Shown here: positions 32,186 to 39,400 of the stretch, piece by piece
Position numbering within the stretch: the stretch's first letter is position 1
Layout: the number at the start of each line of letters is the position of its first letter
The notes under the pieces: model-generated
What the model was told of the DNA's origin: nothing
What the model saw: the letters and a program-made list of their open reading frames with translations, nothing else
The model's database searches: none
Translations under genes and position numbers: made by a program
Source of the DNA: Cupriavidus sp. EM10
Lineage (GTDB): Bacteria; Pseudomonadota; Gammaproteobacteria; Burkholderiales; Burkholderiaceae
NCBI RefSeq assembly: GCF_018729255.1
Contig: NZ_CP076060.1
Coordinates: 1,984,001 to 2,048,000, forward strand
Direction of reading: 5' to 3'
Length of the DNA: 64,000 nucleotides

Positions 32186-32873
32186 GGCGCGAGCCGAGCG
32201 CGAAGCGTTTGAGGAGATTTGGATTCAAGGCCATGAAGGCGGAATCCCGGGGTGCCTTGCGCTGGAGCGCCATAGTGATGGCGGCTATGAAGATCTGGAG
32301 ACCCAAGACTATTGGGAGGAATGGCAACTTGCATGCAAATGGCAACGCGAGGCTGCCCGCCCCGCCCCGGAAGCGTTGCCCGTCGATAGCATTCGTGACG
32401 TTCTGCAGAAGATGGCAGATGCGAAGCTTGAAGACGCGCTTGGTCCGCATCATCTCGCGCTGTGCCTGAAACAGATGGCGAACGAGGCACTGGACATGCT
32501 GAAGGCGAAATGCCGAGTCTGCGGCCATGCATCGCACCCCGGCACTTCATGCGTGAACATCGCCCCGGAAGCGTTGGGCGCTGCGGGGGTGGAGTTGAGC
32601 GATGCGGAGATTAGCCATCATGACGGCGAAGAATTCGAGCACAGTATCCAGAACCCGGCCTACTTCCAAGACGACGAACCCGCACCTACCAACAAGAATG
32701 CTCCGCATCGCGGCAAGCGTTACGGCCCTTACGACGTGGCATGGATGGGTGCTGGAGTGTGGGCTGGTCTTCCGGATGAACTTCCTCCTGAACTGGTCGG
32801 TAAGAAGGTGTGGCTCGTAGAGGTCGGCCACAACTACGGCAAGAAACTGCAACGCAACGGGACATTGAAATGA
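32145..32873 (+). CDS. Hypothetical acidic phage protein
   Basis: This 242-residue protein begins MTDTDKPQDQRDIEARAERE. It has an N-terminal helical acidic domain (residues 1-70), a Cys motif CRVCGHASHPGTSC near residue 125, and a C-terminal part with YGPYDVAWMGAGVWAGLPDE. The Cys pairs could bind zinc. It overlaps its neighbours by four bases at each end. No known function. Confidence 0.68.
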   Translation: MTDTDKPQDQRDIEARAEREAFEEIWIQGHEGGIPGCLALERHSDGGYEDLETQDYWEEWQLACKWQREAARPAPEALPVDSIRDVLQKMADAKLEDALGPHHLALCLKQMANEALDMLKAKCRVCGHASHPGTSCVNIAPEALGAAGVELSDAEISHHDGEEFEHSIQNPAYFQDDEPAPTNKNAPHRGKRYGPYDVAWMGAGVWAGLPDELPPELVGKKVWLVEVGHNYGKKLQRNGTLK

Positions 32874-33807
32874 GCCAAGACAACGCCCGCCAGGCGGGGC
32901 TGACGGACCAAGCAATCGTCGAATTGGCCCGTAGACACAATATCCATACGGTGGACGGCTGGAACATCTTCGTGCATGAGCGCCATGCGGGACACGATGC
33001 TGTGGTCCAATTCGCCCATGCCGTGATCGCTGATTTCCTGGACCGCGCCGGCCAGTATGTTACCAACGACGCCAGCCGCGAAGCCGCTATCGCTGACGCC
33101 CTCGCTGCCCAATCTGCGGATGCCAGCAACGCAGCGCCGACCAAGCTGGATGCAGGCATGTTGGCGACGATCCGTGAAGCAGCCAATAGCCGTGCCGAGG
33201 GCGCTATCACCCAGGACGGCCGCGCCGTGTTCATCAACTATGGCGATGGCGAGCGGCAAATGACTGAAGCGGCGGACATGGCCTGCCCGCACTGCGGTGG
33301 CAGTGGACACAAGGATGATGTCCCGGCACCCGCTGCGCAGGCGGAGCCATTCGGGTTCGCCTCGCCGACGCAAGGCAACTATTTCACTCGTAACAAGACC
33401 ATCGCTGATCGGATCGGCGGCCTAATCCCCGTCTACGCATCGCCACAGCACCAGAGCGGCGAGGAGGGGCGGATGCGAGGGATGCGGCGGCCTACCGTCG
33501 GATCAACACCCCGGAGATTACCGATTTTCTTACGGCAGTCCACAACGAAGCACTTCACCAGCGCGAACGCTGGGGCGCCGAAGGCGACGCCGGAAAGACC
33601 GACGCGGACTGGTTCTGGTTGCTCGGCTACCTGGGCGGCAAGGCGATGCGCGCGGAGAATATCGAAAAGCTGCTGCACCACATCATCACAACAGCCGCTG
33701 CCTGTCTGAACTGGCACGCCGCGCGCGTGGGCCATTACACCGACATGCGGCCCGGCATCGACGCCGCCATGGCCGATCAGGCGCGGAAGGGAGGGGAGTG
33801 TGCTTGA
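32870..33807 (+). pseudogene. Hypothetical phage protein, frame broken once as read
   Basis: Starting at the ATG 32870 (MSQDNARQAGLTDQAIVELA), it contains an acidic helical region and a zinc-knuckle-like MACPHCGGSGHKDD. The frame is lost after the G4 run at 33466-33469. The restored frame reads ADARDAAAYRRINTPEITDF, HNEALHQRERWGAEGDAGKT and DWFWLLGYLGGKA, ending at 33807 just past the next GTG start. One added G yields about 313 residues. The C-terminal half resembles phage proteins of unknown function carried as early cargo. Confidence 0.62.
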
Positions 33808-34642
33808 TCCGTTCAATATCGACGGCCCGACCTGCATCAGCCTGAGCGGCGGAAGAACGTCTGCCTACCTTCTGCATCGCGTGCTGCAAAGCAACGGTGG
33901 CTTGCCGGATGGCACGCTCGTTCTGTTTTGCAATACCGGAAAGGAGGAAGAAGCAACCCTCCGATTCGTGCGCGATATAGCCGAGCACTGGCAGGTTCCG
34001 GTGACGTGGCTGGAATACCATCTCGGTGGCGCATTTCAGGTGGTGGACTTCAACACCGCCAGCCGGGCCGGTGAGCCGTACGAGGCTGTCATTCAGCAGC
34101 GCAACGGCGTGCTTCCGAACCTGCGCGCCCGCTATTGCTCGTCGGAAATGAAGACGCGCACGATGCACCGTTACCTGCGCTCGCTGGCTTGGGATGACTG
34201 GGAAACTATGATCGGTATCCGTGCCGACGAGCCGCGTCGCGCCGCAAAGTTTCGTTTCAATCCGCACCCGGAGACAAAGAGCGAGTATGTGCGCGTGCCG
34301 CTGGTTGATGCTTTCGTGTCGGCCCGTGATGTCGGTGCATTCTGGAAGGCACAGCCGTTCGACCTGGCGCTGCCGAACAACAACGGCAAGACTATGCACG
34401 GTAACTGCGACCTGTGCTTCCTGAAGCCTGCCGCTCAGGTTCTATCGCTTATCCAAGAAAAACCCGAGCGCGCCGTCTGGTGGGCCGAGCAGGAACGAAA
34501 GGCAGAGAATGTAGCGCATGGCGATGGCGCCCGCTTCCGTAACGACCGCGCCAGCTATGCGCAAATGGCCGCGTTTGCCGACCAGCAAGCCGATATGTTC
34601 GACCAAGACGAGGAAGCAATCTCATGCTTCTGCGGAGATTGA
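33800..34642 (+). CDS. PAPS reductase/PP-loop family phage enzyme
   Basis: The 280-residue protein begins at GTG 33800 (MLDPFNIDGPTCISLSGGRT). The PP-loop ATP-pyrophosphatase motif is SLSGGRTSAYLL (residues 14-25), followed by LFCNTGKEEEATLRFVRDIA, the strand and helix typical of PAPS reductase-related enzymes. Later are CSSEMKTRTMHRYLR, IGIRADEPRR, and NCDLCFLKP with a Cys pair. This branch is common in phages and differs from sulfate assimilation CysH. Sulfur transfer to DNA or a nucleotide has been proposed for relatives; the substrate here is unknown. Confidence 0.8.
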   Translation: MLDPFNIDGPTCISLSGGRTSAYLLHRVLQSNGGLPDGTLVLFCNTGKEEEATLRFVRDIAEHWQVPVTWLEYHLGGAFQVVDFNTASRAGEPYEAVIQQRNGVLPNLRARYCSSEMKTRTMHRYLRSLAWDDWETMIGIRADEPRRAAKFRFNPHPETKSEYVRVPLVDAFVSARDVGAFWKAQPFDLALPNNNGKTMHGNCDLCFLKPAAQVLSLIQEKPERAVWWAEQERKAENVAHGDGARFRNDRASYAQMAAFADQQADMFDQDEEAISCFCGD

Positions 34643-34643
34643 A

Positions 34644-34811
34644 ATGGAACTGGATCTAGACCATATCGAGCGCATCGCCAAGCAGCGGCAGGAAGCCGGT
34701 GGCCGCGTGACGGCCCGACCAGAGGTGATTCTTGCGATGGTTGCTCGAATCCGCGAACTAGAAAGCGCCGCCGCCGAGATCGGAAGGAAGAAGGGAGAGG
34801 GGAATGGCTGA
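34644..34811 (+). CDS. Small helical phage protein
   Basis: A 55-residue frame starts at ATG 34644, one base after the preceding stop. It reads MELDLDHIERIAKQRQEAGG, then RVTARPEVILAMVARIREL. The short DxxxIxxxA...Rxxxxx core is typical of small phage ead/EaA-like proteins. It overlaps the next start by eight bases. Confidence 0.6.
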   Translation: MELDLDHIERIAKQRQEAGGRVTARPEVILAMVARIRELESAAAEIGRKKGEGNG

Positions 34812-34998
34812 CGCAGATTGGATAGACCACGTGGAATTCTTTGCAAACGTCGGGGATGACTTTTTGTACCCGAAGTCTCATGGAGAACATGGAGAATGCA
34901 TCTGGCCGGTGTCTATCGAGATGCTGTATCAGATGTTCAAAGAACGGATGGAAGCAGAGCGCACCGCCACAGGAGAGAGTGATGGACGAGGAATTTGA
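34804..34998 (+). CDS. Small hypothetical phage protein
   Basis: This 64-residue protein begins MADADWIDHVEFFANVGDDF and includes HGEHGECIWPVSIEMLYQMF. It overlaps both neighbours and has GGAGAGGGG before the ATG. No motif allows a function. Confidence 0.58.
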   Translation: MADADWIDHVEFFANVGDDFLYPKSHGEHGECIWPVSIEMLYQMFKERMEAERTATGESDGRGI

Positions 34999-35260
34999 GA
35001 AGTGGGCGGATGCTGAGGGATATAGCGTCAAGCGCAGTCAGAACGACAACTACAGGCATGCCAACACAGAAGATGTATGGCGCGCATGGCAAGCCTCGCG
35101 CAAGCAGGCTATTGAAGTTACCGAGGCGATGCAGGTTGCAGGCGCCCGTTCATTGATCGACGGGCAAGAGAATCGCCCGGGATCATCATGGGCCGATGAG
35201 GCAAAGCTCTGCTTCGAAGCCATGCAGGCCGAAGCCATCCGGGCGATGCAGAGAGACTGA
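34982..35260 (+). CDS. Small phage protein with WAxxEG and WxAWQAS motifs
   Basis: A 92-residue frame starts at ATG 34982 inside the preceding gene and reads MDEEFEKWADAEGYSVKRSQ, then DVWRAWQASRKQAIEVTEAM. The combination FExWA..EG...TxxxWxAWQA is widespread in short phage early proteins of unknown function. It ends overlapping the next start (TGATG). Confidence 0.65.
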   Translation: MDEEFEKWADAEGYSVKRSQNDNYRHANTEDVWRAWQASRKQAIEVTEAMQVAGARSLIDGQENRPGSSWADEAKLCFEAMQAEAIRAMQRD

Positions 35261-35547
35261 TGGAAGCAGCATTTGAACGCGTCTTGCAAACGACGCTGAA
35301 GAACTGGGAGAGCACCATGGGCGCATTCCTTACCGCAGATGAACTGGCTGACGTGATCGGGTGCGCGAGCAACAGCTACGCCTGCATGCGCCGTCACCTG
35401 ACACGCAATGGTGTACCGTTCATCCCCAACCTGCGGGGCTTTCCCCAGGTTGACCGATCCTACTTCGAGGCACGCATGCGCGGTACGGCGCAGTCTGTCG
35501 CCCCTGATCAGGCCGCCGAGGCCGAACCTGACTTCTCTGCCATCTGA
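35260..35547 (+). CDS. DUF4224-type, excisionase-like protein
   Basis: The C-terminal part reads MGAFLTADELADVIGCASNS, followed by RRHLTRNGVPFIPNLRGFPQ, the DUF4224 pattern in which a short HTH-like segment ends in a PV/PQV strand. Genes of this type lie immediately before tyrosine integrases, as here (two bases upstream), and are thought to direct excision. The start at 35260 couples to the preceding stop; ATG 35317, preceded by GGGAGAG, is an alternative that begins exactly at the domain. Confidence 0.72.
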   Translation: MEAAFERVLQTTLKNWESTMGAFLTADELADVIGCASNSYACMRRHLTRNGVPFIPNLRGFPQVDRSYFEARMRGTAQSVAPDQAAEAEPDFSAI

Positions 35548-35549
35548 CT

Positions 35550-36647
35550 ATGATCGGACGACGCAAGCGGCCCGACGGCCTGCCCTTCCGCCTCTACGCA
35601 CGCTACGGCGATCGCACCACGAGCTTCGGCTACAAGCTGGCCGACGGGAAGTGGGCATTCCGGCTGTCAGCGCCGACACGTGATGCTGAAGCGGTAGCCG
35701 CCATCAAGGATGATGCGATTCGGCGTGCCAACGAACTGAACGGCAATGTGGTCCGGTCTGGCACAACCGAAGCGCTGTTCGAAAGCTACTTCGATTGGCA
35801 GGACGCTCTGCCCAAGGACAGCGAGCTTCGTAAGGCTCAGGGAACGCTGGACGAGAACAGGAACGAGGCGAAGCGACTCGTGGCCGTGTTCGGCAAGATG
35901 CGCCCTGCCGCGATCAAGCCGGTTCACGTCTACCGCTACCTGGCGGATCGGGCAAAGAAAGGAGCGCCGGCCAAGGCCAACAAGGAAATCGCGCTGCTCT
36001 CCGCGGTGCTGGAGTACGGCCGGCGTCAGGGTGATCTGGAAGAGAACCCGTGTCGCGGCATCAAGTACAACCCGACGAAGCCCAAGGACCGCGTTGTCAC
36101 CGAGGCCGAAATGGCTCTGATGCGCGAGGTTGCACGTCAGCGCGGAGGTAGCTACCAGATCATGGCGCTGTGCGCCTATACCGCGTTCCTGACGGTCAGC
36201 CGTCCCGACGAGATGCGCGGCCTGCTGCGCCAGCGCATTCTTCCGGAAGGGTTGCAGGTGCCGATCGGCAAGCGCAAGGCCGGCCAGGCGCAACGGTGGA
36301 AACTGGTGAACTGGTCGCCCGAGTTGCGCGCGACGGTCGATGAAGCTATGGCCCTGCAGCGCACGGCCGGCATGTATGTCTTCGGGAACACTTCCGGACA
36401 GCAGTACAGCCGGAGCGGGTGGACGACGATCTGGACGCGCCTGATGACCTACTGTGAAGCCGAGGCCGCAAAGAAGGAGATTGCATTCCGGCGCTTCGCC
36501 CTGGCTGACATGCGCCCCAGCGCGGTCACCGATCGGATGGATGGCGGGGACACCAAGATCATTGATGCGACGGGCCACACGGACGGGAAAATGGTCGCCA
36601 AGGTGTATGACCGTCGGCGCGAGCGCAAGGTAAAAGCGACTCGCTGA
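35550..36647 (+). CDS. int: Tyrosine recombinase integrase
   Basis: This 365-residue protein has an N-terminal arm-binding part (PDGLPFRLYARYGDRTTSFG). The core-binding domain spans about residues 90-170, and the catalytic domain shows SRPDEMRGL (first Arg), a Lys in the beta-hairpin PIGKRKAG, LADMRPSAVTD (second Arg), TGHTDGKMVAKVYDRR (His and nucleophile Tyr). The usual His before the second Arg is Ala here, as in several related phage integrases. It ends 107 bases from the tRNA-His 3' end, which is the likely target. Confidence 0.92.
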   Translation: MIGRRKRPDGLPFRLYARYGDRTTSFGYKLADGKWAFRLSAPTRDAEAVAAIKDDAIRRANELNGNVVRSGTTEALFESYFDWQDALPKDSELRKAQGTLDENRNEAKRLVAVFGKMRPAAIKPVHVYRYLADRAKKGAPAKANKEIALLSAVLEYGRRQGDLEENPCRGIKYNPTKPKDRVVTEAEMALMREVARQRGGSYQIMALCAYTAFLTVSRPDEMRGLLRQRILPEGLQVPIGKRKAGQAQRWKLVNWSPELRATVDEAMALQRTAGMYVFGNTSGQQYSRSGWTTIWTRLMTYCEAEAAKKEIAFRRFALADMRPSAVTDRMDGGDTKIIDATGHTDGKMVAKVYDRRRERKVKATR

Positions 36648-36655
36648 AATGAAAA

Positions 36656-36679
36656 ATGCCCGCTCAGTCTGGCGGGCAT
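36656..36679 (-). terminator. Terminator between integrase and tRNA-His
   Basis: ATGCCCGC / GCGGGCAT with an eight-base loop. On the minus strand the stem is followed by TTTTTCATTT, so it best terminates transcription coming from tRNA-His into the prophage. On the plus strand it is followed only by CTTCC, giving a weaker end for the integrase message. Confidence 0.7.
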
Positions 36680-36754
36680 CTTCCAATTTTGGAAAGTCAT
36701 CTTCCAAATACCTCGCAAGTTAGTTGCTGCAAACCTGCAAAGCCTCGAATTTGT

Positions 36755-36831
36755 TGGGGTGGCTGATGGGACTCGAACCCACGACGACAGGAATCACAAT
36801 CCTGGACTCTACCAACTGAGCTACAGCCACC
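36755..36831 (-). tRNA. tRNA-His (GUG anticodon)
   Basis: Read on the minus strand the 77-base gene starts GGTGGCTGTAGCTCAGTTGG and carries the anticodon loop ATTGTGATT. The T arm is GGGTTCGAACCCC, and the acceptor closes as AGCCACC with an encoded CCA. The extra 5' G typical of tRNA-His is present. The gene is intact although the prophage ends at its 3' side, as expected when phage DNA restores the tRNA end. A duplicate of the 3' segment is expected at the left prophage end, outside the window. Confidence 0.96.
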
Positions 36832-36952
36832 GTAGAGATTCTTCGCCAACCGATGCATCGATCAGCGAAGAACAAGACTATACAAGCATTCGCGATAGAT
36901 GGCTAGTATCCCGCACAAAAATTTCGAACTCATCAATCAACGTCTCGCTGCT

Positions 36953-37212
36953 TCATCGTGGGCCTACCCACTTTGCTTCGAGCAGGACCGCGTTCTTGAT
37001 CGCGGCGATGGTGTCTGCCTCGCTCGGAAAAGTCCAAGCAAGCGCTTCGACTTGCCGTTCAGGACATCGCGTTGCAACGCCTTGCCCGCGTCGATCGATG
37101 TGCCGGGGTGCCAGCAATAGCGCGCAGTCCATTTGCCGTCCTGCAACTGTTCGGCCACCCAGATCACCCGGTAGTCCTCGAAGACCTCACCGAATGGTTC
37201 TTCTGCTTCCAT
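36953..37212 (-). CDS. Small conserved hypothetical protein, C terminus frameshifted as read
   Basis: The ATG at 37212 has GAGGA nine to thirteen bases upstream and reads MEAEEPFGEVFEDYRVIWVA, then GKWTARYCWHPGTSIDAGKA. As read it becomes Arg/Ser-rich after LLGLF and stops at 36964. Adding one base to the T4 run (A4 at 37028-37031 on the plus strand) gives PSEADTIAAIKNAVLLEAKW and a stop at 36953, about 86 residues. It is chromosomal, outside the phage. The function is unknown. Confidence 0.55.
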
Positions 37213-37213
37213 T

Positions 37214-37555
37214 TCAATTCCTCAGGGCTCGCTTCCGCTTCCCTTGGCCGTACATTCCCCGCGCACCAATTGAATCCGCCAGCCCACCTGCTTTTCCCCT
37301 GCCTGGAGCCGCGCTCATGAGCGCTGCCCCCTTTCCCACGCCGACTGTCGCGGCATTTTGAAACGCATCGTAACATGACCTAGCCGCCGCTCGATCGGCG
37401 CATGTCTTTACAATAGCCACACTTCCCGGCATCGGCACATCGGCCAAAAAGCGGAGGTCCTGCCCCACCTCCGCAGGGTACTGCCGGAAATAATGCTGTT
37501 GGATACTCTTCTCCGAGGGATATTGACCCCCTCGACATTCCCGACAGGCGATCAC
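37214..37555 (-). CDS. Doubtful hypothetical gene upstream of 36953-37212
   Basis: A 113-residue frame begins MIACRECRGGQYPSEKSIQQ and ends one base before the next start (TGAAATG), which supports coupling. The second half (GVGKGAALMSAAPGRGKAGG) is low complexity and may be non-coding. No family is recognized. Confidence 0.35.
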   Translation of the reverse strand: MIACRECRGGQYPSEKSIQQHYFRQYPAEVGQDLRFLADVPMPGSVAIVKTCADRAAARSCYDAFQNAATVGVGKGAALMSAAPGRGKAGGLADSIGARGMYGQGKRKRALRN

Positions 37556-37640
37556 TCCCGACGAGCATCGCCTGCTTTTTTTGGCACTCGCACGCAGCGA
37601 ACGCAGTTACGCCATTCGGCTCGAATGTCGTGCGCAAAAA

Positions 37641-37665
37641 AAGAGCCCGCACGAAGCGGACTCTT
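37641..37665 (-). terminator. Intrinsic terminator
   Basis: Minus-strand AAGAGTCCGC-TTCG-TGCGGGCTCTT is followed by a T tract (A run at 37636-37642). It is the second of two terminators in the dusA downstream region, and may end a short transcript carrying the 22-codon frame. Confidence 0.75.
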
Positions 37666-37778
37666 AAATTAGCGATCTCAATGCCCTGAAGGCGCATTCA
37701 ATGTAGTCCTCGAAAGTGCTGCGCACCATCCGGGCAAACCCACGGGTACTGTGGCAGCAACGAGACGGAACAGAAAAA

Positions 37779-37797
37779 AGCCCGCACACGGCGGGCT
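37779..37797 (-). terminator. Intrinsic terminator downstream of dusA
   Basis: Minus-strand AGCCCGC-CGTGT-GCGGGCT is followed by TTTTTCTG. It lies about 230 bases after the dusA stop, in the right direction to end its transcript. Confidence 0.75.
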
Positions 37798-38025
37798 CAA
37801 AAATCAGTTGAAGAAAGCCCTGTATTCGAGGGCAGGCACAGTGTAAGAACATGCCCCGGACCTGGCGAATTAGGGGAATCCCTTTGCCCATGCGGGTTTC
37901 AGGCCACCCGGCAGACACAAATGCGTCTGGGACGTACATTTGCGGGATCCTGCATAGAACGATCGTTCGAAATTAGAGCTTTTCTTCCAGCGCCGCTTCT
38001 TACGATCGTCACGTAGGGCCGACCG

Positions 38026-39030
38026 TCAGGCTGCTTCGAGCAAGTCCGGCCGCAGGTGCGAGCGCGCTTCAGTGAAGAGCTCGTCAACGTCCGCCCGCGT
38101 ACGGGCCGCGTTCATGCGGCGGGCATCAGACAGCACCCGGCGCCACCCACGCCCGCCGTACACCCCTCGATGCAGGCCCAGCATATGGCGCGTGGCGGCT
38201 CCCATGTACCCGCCCCGCTCCACCAGTTGGCCGATATAGGCCTGCATGGCCAGTTCGACGTCTTCACGTGATGGGATGGGCGATTCCGATCCGTAGAAAC
38301 GGCTGTCCATTTCGGAAAGGATATAAGGATCGTGGTACGCCTGCCGGCCAATCATTACCCCGTCCACGTGGCGCAAATGTTCGTCCATATCGCTGTACGA
38401 GACGATGCCGCCATTAATCAGGATTTCCAGATGCGGAAATTCCTTTTTCAATTGATAGGCGACCTCGTAACGCAGCGGCGGAATTTCACGATTTTCCTTA
38501 GGGCTCAGGCCCTTGAGAATCGCATTACGCGCGTGGACGATAAACGTTTCACATCCCGCCTCCGCGATAGTGCCTACAAAATCGCGCACAAAATCGTAAT
38601 GCTCGATCTTGTCGATGCCGATCCGGTGCTTTACCGTCACCGGCACGGAGACGACGTCCCGCATTGCCTTCACGCAATCGGCCACCAGCTGGGGCTCGGC
38701 CATCAGGCAGGCGCCAAAGGCGCCGCGCTGCACGCGTTCAGACGGGCAGCCGCAATTCAGGTTGATTTCCTTGTAGCCCCACTGCTCGCCCAATTTCGCC
38801 GCCTGTGCAAGGTCGGCCGGCTCGCTACCGCCCAGTTGCAGGGCCACGGGCTGCTCCCCCGCATCAAAATCGAGATGCCGCGCCACGTCACCATGCAGCA
38901 GCGCGCCCGTGGTTACCATCTCGGTATAGAGCCAGGTGTACTGGCTTAGCGAGCGGTGAAACGTGCGGCAATGGCGATCGGTCCAATCCATCATCGGGGC
39001 GACCGAGATGCGGCGCGGATTTGCAGTCAT
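38026..39030 (-). CDS. dusA: tRNA-dihydrouridine synthase A
   Basis: The start at 39030 (MTANPRRISVAPMMDWTDRH) gives a 334-residue TIM-barrel flavoenzyme. Hallmarks are SVAPMMDWTDRHCRTFHR, LQLGGSEPADLAQAAKL, the catalytic-loop Cys in EINLNCGCPSERVQRGAFGA, TVKHRIGID, IVHARNAILKGLSPKENR, and a FMN phosphate-binding INGGI...VDGVMIGRQAY. DusA reduces uridines 20/20a in the tRNA D-loop using FMN and NADPH. It lies close to the tRNA-His locus but on its own transcript. Confidence 0.95.
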   Translation of the reverse strand: MTANPRRISVAPMMDWTDRHCRTFHRSLSQYTWLYTEMVTTGALLHGDVARHLDFDAGEQPVALQLGGSEPADLAQAAKLGEQWGYKEINLNCGCPSERVQRGAFGACLMAEPQLVADCVKAMRDVVSVPVTVKHRIGIDKIEHYDFVRDFVGTIAEAGCETFIVHARNAILKGLSPKENREIPPLRYEVAYQLKKEFPHLEILINGGIVSYSDMDEHLRHVDGVMIGRQAYHDPYILSEMDSRFYGSESPIPSREDVELAMQAYIGQLVERGGYMGAATRHMLGLHRGVYGGRGWRRVLSDARRMNAARTRADVDELFTEARSHLRPDLLEAA

Positions 39031-39190
39031 GGGTATGGCGTCGAGAAACGGCCGGCGGCTGTTTGCCCGCGCGGACAGAGAACAACCCATAAGTATACGC
39101 GAGATACTTGCCTGAGCAGCGACGCCGATGGCGCAGTTTCCAACGAAAACAGCGCCCTGAGGCGCCGTTTTCGAGTCGGGCAACATGCAC

Positions 39191-39265
39191 TTAGTGCATG
39201 AACAGCCAGATCAGGATCAGAACGAAGGCCGGGACGCCAAGCAGCCAAGCGAGAATGTACGGCAT
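39191..39265 (-). CDS. 24-residue membrane protein
   Basis: An ATG at 39265 is preceded by a strong ribosome site GGAGG at ideal spacing. The 24 codons encode MPYILAWLLGVPAFVLILIW followed by LFMH, almost wholly a single membrane helix with an LLGVPAF motif. The high-quality ribosome site and hydrophobic composition make this a credible small protein of the kind that regulates or stabilizes membrane complexes. It is well below usual gene-calling length limits. The function is unknown. Confidence 0.65.
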   Translation of the reverse strand: MPYILAWLLGVPAFVLILIWLFMH

Positions 39266-39400
39266 GATGTTTCCTCCTTGTCTATGTGTTTGAACATGGC
39301 TTCACTATAGAAAGGACGTGGCGTCGCCGGTGTCGGGTCGTCCCCGCTTCGCCTTGTAGGACGGGGCTTACCGACGTTTGAAGCGGTAGGTCTGCCGCTG

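Larger units (their letters stand above)
1..36754. mobile_element. Temperate podovirus-like prophage, left end outside window
   Basis: Continuous phage gene content runs from the first base to the tRNA-His gene. A minus-strand late block (holin, tail fibre, terminase, internal virion proteins, tail tubes, capsid, scaffold, portal) meets a lambda-like immunity region near 26.9-27.9 kb. A plus-strand early block then ends in a tyrosine integrase. The virion genes are of the T7/BPP-1 kind (tubular tail proteins A and B, head-tail connector, Bbp19-like protein), while control and recombination genes are lambdoid. The integrase sits directly beside the tRNA 3' end, as in prophages that use tRNA 3' ends as attachment sites. 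attL and any genes left of base 1 are not visible, so exact size and core site are unknown. Confidence 0.93.
37556..38025. other. Intergenic region with two terminators and a palindrome
   Basis: This stretch of 470 bases downstream of dusA holds two minus-strand terminators (37779-37797 and 37641-37665). A short 22-codon frame between them reads MVRSTFEDYIECAFRALRSL. A perfect 12-base palindrome GAACGATCGTTC lies at 37957-37968. No convincing gene of normal length is seen on either strand. Confidence 0.6.

Noticed and set aside
1..36754. Prophage degeneration as cause of the frame breaks
   Set aside because: All breaks need one added base, no internal stop codons or large deletions are seen, and four chromosomal genes show the same defect.
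37664..37939. 92-codon minus-strand frame downstream of dusA
   Set aside because: It spans a strong terminator (37779-37797) and has no motif. Only the last 22 codons have even weak coding character.
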